Shown here: piece after piece, positions 63,351-64,000 of the stretch
Numbering within the stretch: position 1 is the first letter of the stretch
Layout of the letters: every line of letters starts with the position of its first letter
Source: Corynebacterium pseudopelargi
GTDB taxonomy: Bacteria; Actinomycetota; Actinomycetes; Mycobacteriales; Mycobacteriaceae
NCBI RefSeq assembly: GCF_003814005.1
Contig: NZ_CP033898.1
Span: 992,001 to 1,056,000, forward strand
Reading direction: 5' to 3'
Length of the DNA: 64,000 nucleotides
Notes under the pieces: model-generated
The model's database searches: none
What the model was told of the DNA's origin: nothing
The model's input: only the letters and a program-made list of their open reading frames with translations
Program-made: the position numbers and the translations under genes

Positions 63351-63758
63351 TTAATCCTGCGCCGGCTGCAGGTTTAACGCGATGGAGTTGATGCAGTAGC
63401 GCAGATCGGTGGGAGTTTCATAGCCTTCGCCCTCAAAGACGTGCCCGAGGTGCGAATGGCAATTGGCGCACAACACCTCCACACGGCGCATGCCGAGTGA
63501 GAGATCTTCACGCTCGATAATGCGGTCTTGTGCCAAGGGTGAGAAAAATGCCGGCCAACCGCAGTGGGCTTGGAACTTTTCTTGGGAACGAAACAGCTCA
63601 GCACCGCAGGCGCGACATGAGTAGACGCCTTCGGTGGTGGTGTCGGTGTATTCGCCACGAAATGGCGCTTCGGTGCCAGCTTCGCGCAGCACGCGATATT
63701 CTTCTGGGCTGAGTTTTTCACGCCACTGCTGCTCAGTGATGCCGGTGGCATCAATCAT
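63351..63758 (-). CDS. msrB: Peptide-methionine (R)-S-oxide reductase MsrB
   Basis: MsrB of 135 residues repairs methionine-R-sulfoxide in proteins. Structural zinc cysteines are Cys48, Cys51, Cys97 and Cys100 (YSCRACG and VLCANCHSHLGH). The catalytic Cys122 is in RYCINSIAL, and Cys66 in AHCGWPAFF is placed to act as resolving cysteine. ATG 63758 has an AAGGAG-type RBS. It converges with hemQ and shares the general oxidative-stress theme with ahpCD. Confidence 0.96.
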   Translation of the reverse strand: MIDATGITEQQWREKLSPEEYRVLREAGTEAPFRGEYTDTTTEGVYSCRACGAELFRSQEKFQAHCGWPAFFSPLAQDRIIEREDLSLGMRRVEVLCANCHSHLGHVFEGEGYETPTDLRYCINSIALNLQPAQD

Positions 63759-63834
63759 GATTGGCTCCTTTGTGCTCTTGGTATTCCAGACACCTCAATG
63801 AGGTGCCTGCCGGCGATGCTAGCAGTTTGCGCCG

Positions 63835-63999
63835 CTACGCCTCCGCGGGCTTTGGGGGCGTGGTCGCGCGCACTGGCGAGTGCTTTGCCTTGGATGATTC
63901 ATACGCCCAGGTAATGGCCGTAACTGCGACGACGATGATGAGCATGCCCCAGCCATAAGTGCCGCGGAAGAGCTCGAAAAAGCGGCTCGGGTTGAGCCA
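63835..63999 (-). CDS. Membrane protein, C-terminal end (rest outside window)
   Basis: An open minus-strand frame enters at the window edge and ends with TAG at 63837-63835. The 54 visible residues begin WLNPSRFFELFRGTYGWG, then one membrane segment (MLIIVVAVTAITWAYE) and a Lys/Pro-rich cytoplasmic end (SPVRATTPPKPAEA). Codon use resembles its neighbours. The family cannot be told from this fragment. It lies upstream of msrB in the same direction, with a small hairpin (CACCTCA/TGAGGTG, 63791-63805) between. Confidence 0.6.
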   Translation of the reverse strand, partial: WLNPSRFFELFRGTYGWGMLIIVVAVTAITWAYESSKAKHSPVRATTPPKPAEA

Positions 64000-64000
64000 A

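Noticed and set aside
1..64000. A defence, secretion or biosynthetic island
   Set aside because: All genes fit conserved corynebacterial core order, and no integrase, transposase, tRNA junction or clustered unknown operon is present.

Overview
The window is core chromosome of a Corynebacterium species (Actinobacteria). The evidence is a set of recognisable corynebacterial genes in a familiar order: RNase J, ftsK, terC, pgsA, cinA, clgR, pspA, recA-recX, miaB, miaA-dapF, hflX, the ptsH/ptsF/fruK/fruR/ptsI block, sugR, lexA-divS-nrdR, oxyR-ahpCD, galE, dtxR, sigB, sigA, ppgK, dut, dxs, hemQ and msrB. DtxR and the coproheme decarboxylase HemQ are close to what I recall of the C. diphtheriae proteins but not identical, so I do not name a species. 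I see no phage, insertion sequence, tRNA, rRNA, CRISPR array or obvious island.

Layout. 1-7.7 kb: end of rnj, a TIGR03085 protein, ftsK, a manganese riboswitch with terC, yciI, pgsA-cinA-clgR and pspA. 8.6-12.3 kb: recA with a long leader, recX and miaB. 12.4-22.5 kb: a membrane protein, a GNAT acetyltransferase, a DUF349 protein, the miaA-dapF cluster, hflX and a uracil permease. 22.6-29.8 kb: fructose and general PTS genes with regulators FruR and SugR. 30.2-32.2 kb: lexA divergent from divS-nrdR. 32.2-45 kb: hrpA, a polytopic membrane protein, oxyR divergent from ahpC-ahpD, a Ski2-like helicase, a PAC2 protein and a DUF4192 protein. 45-55 kb: galE, dtxR, sigB, dtd, a DUF3039/helicase pair, sigA and ppgK. 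55-64 kb: a run of actinobacterial DUF genes around dut, a 23S-type RNA methyltransferase, dxs, RNase D, DUF3000, hemQ, msrB and the end of a membrane protein gene.

How the genes work together. Several stress circuits sit side by side: SOS response (lexA, recA, recX, divS), peroxide response (oxyR, ahpCD, msrB), cell-envelope and proteolysis stress (clgR, pspA), metal homeostasis (dtxR, riboswitch-terC) and two sigma-70 family factors (sigA, sigB). Sugar uptake is represented by HPr, Enzyme I, EII-fructose and 1-phosphofructokinase with two DeoR-type regulators. Many genes have a TANNNT -10 box 6-8 nt upstream of the start codon, which points to leaderless mRNAs and decides several starts given here.

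I found no convincing new multi-gene system. The most interesting unexplained signals are in non-coding DNA: a mutually exclusive pair of 9-bp helices that should switch terC translation; a small ORF with a strong ribosome-binding site in the recA leader; a structured element between lexA and sugR; a cluster of TCGAACA half-sites in unusual palindromic arrangements between lexA and divS; SigH-type promoters of identical geometry at clgR and sigB; a sigA promoter abutting the ppgK terminator; and two short tandem repeats. One uncharacterised protein ends in a Gly/Cys-rich tail.
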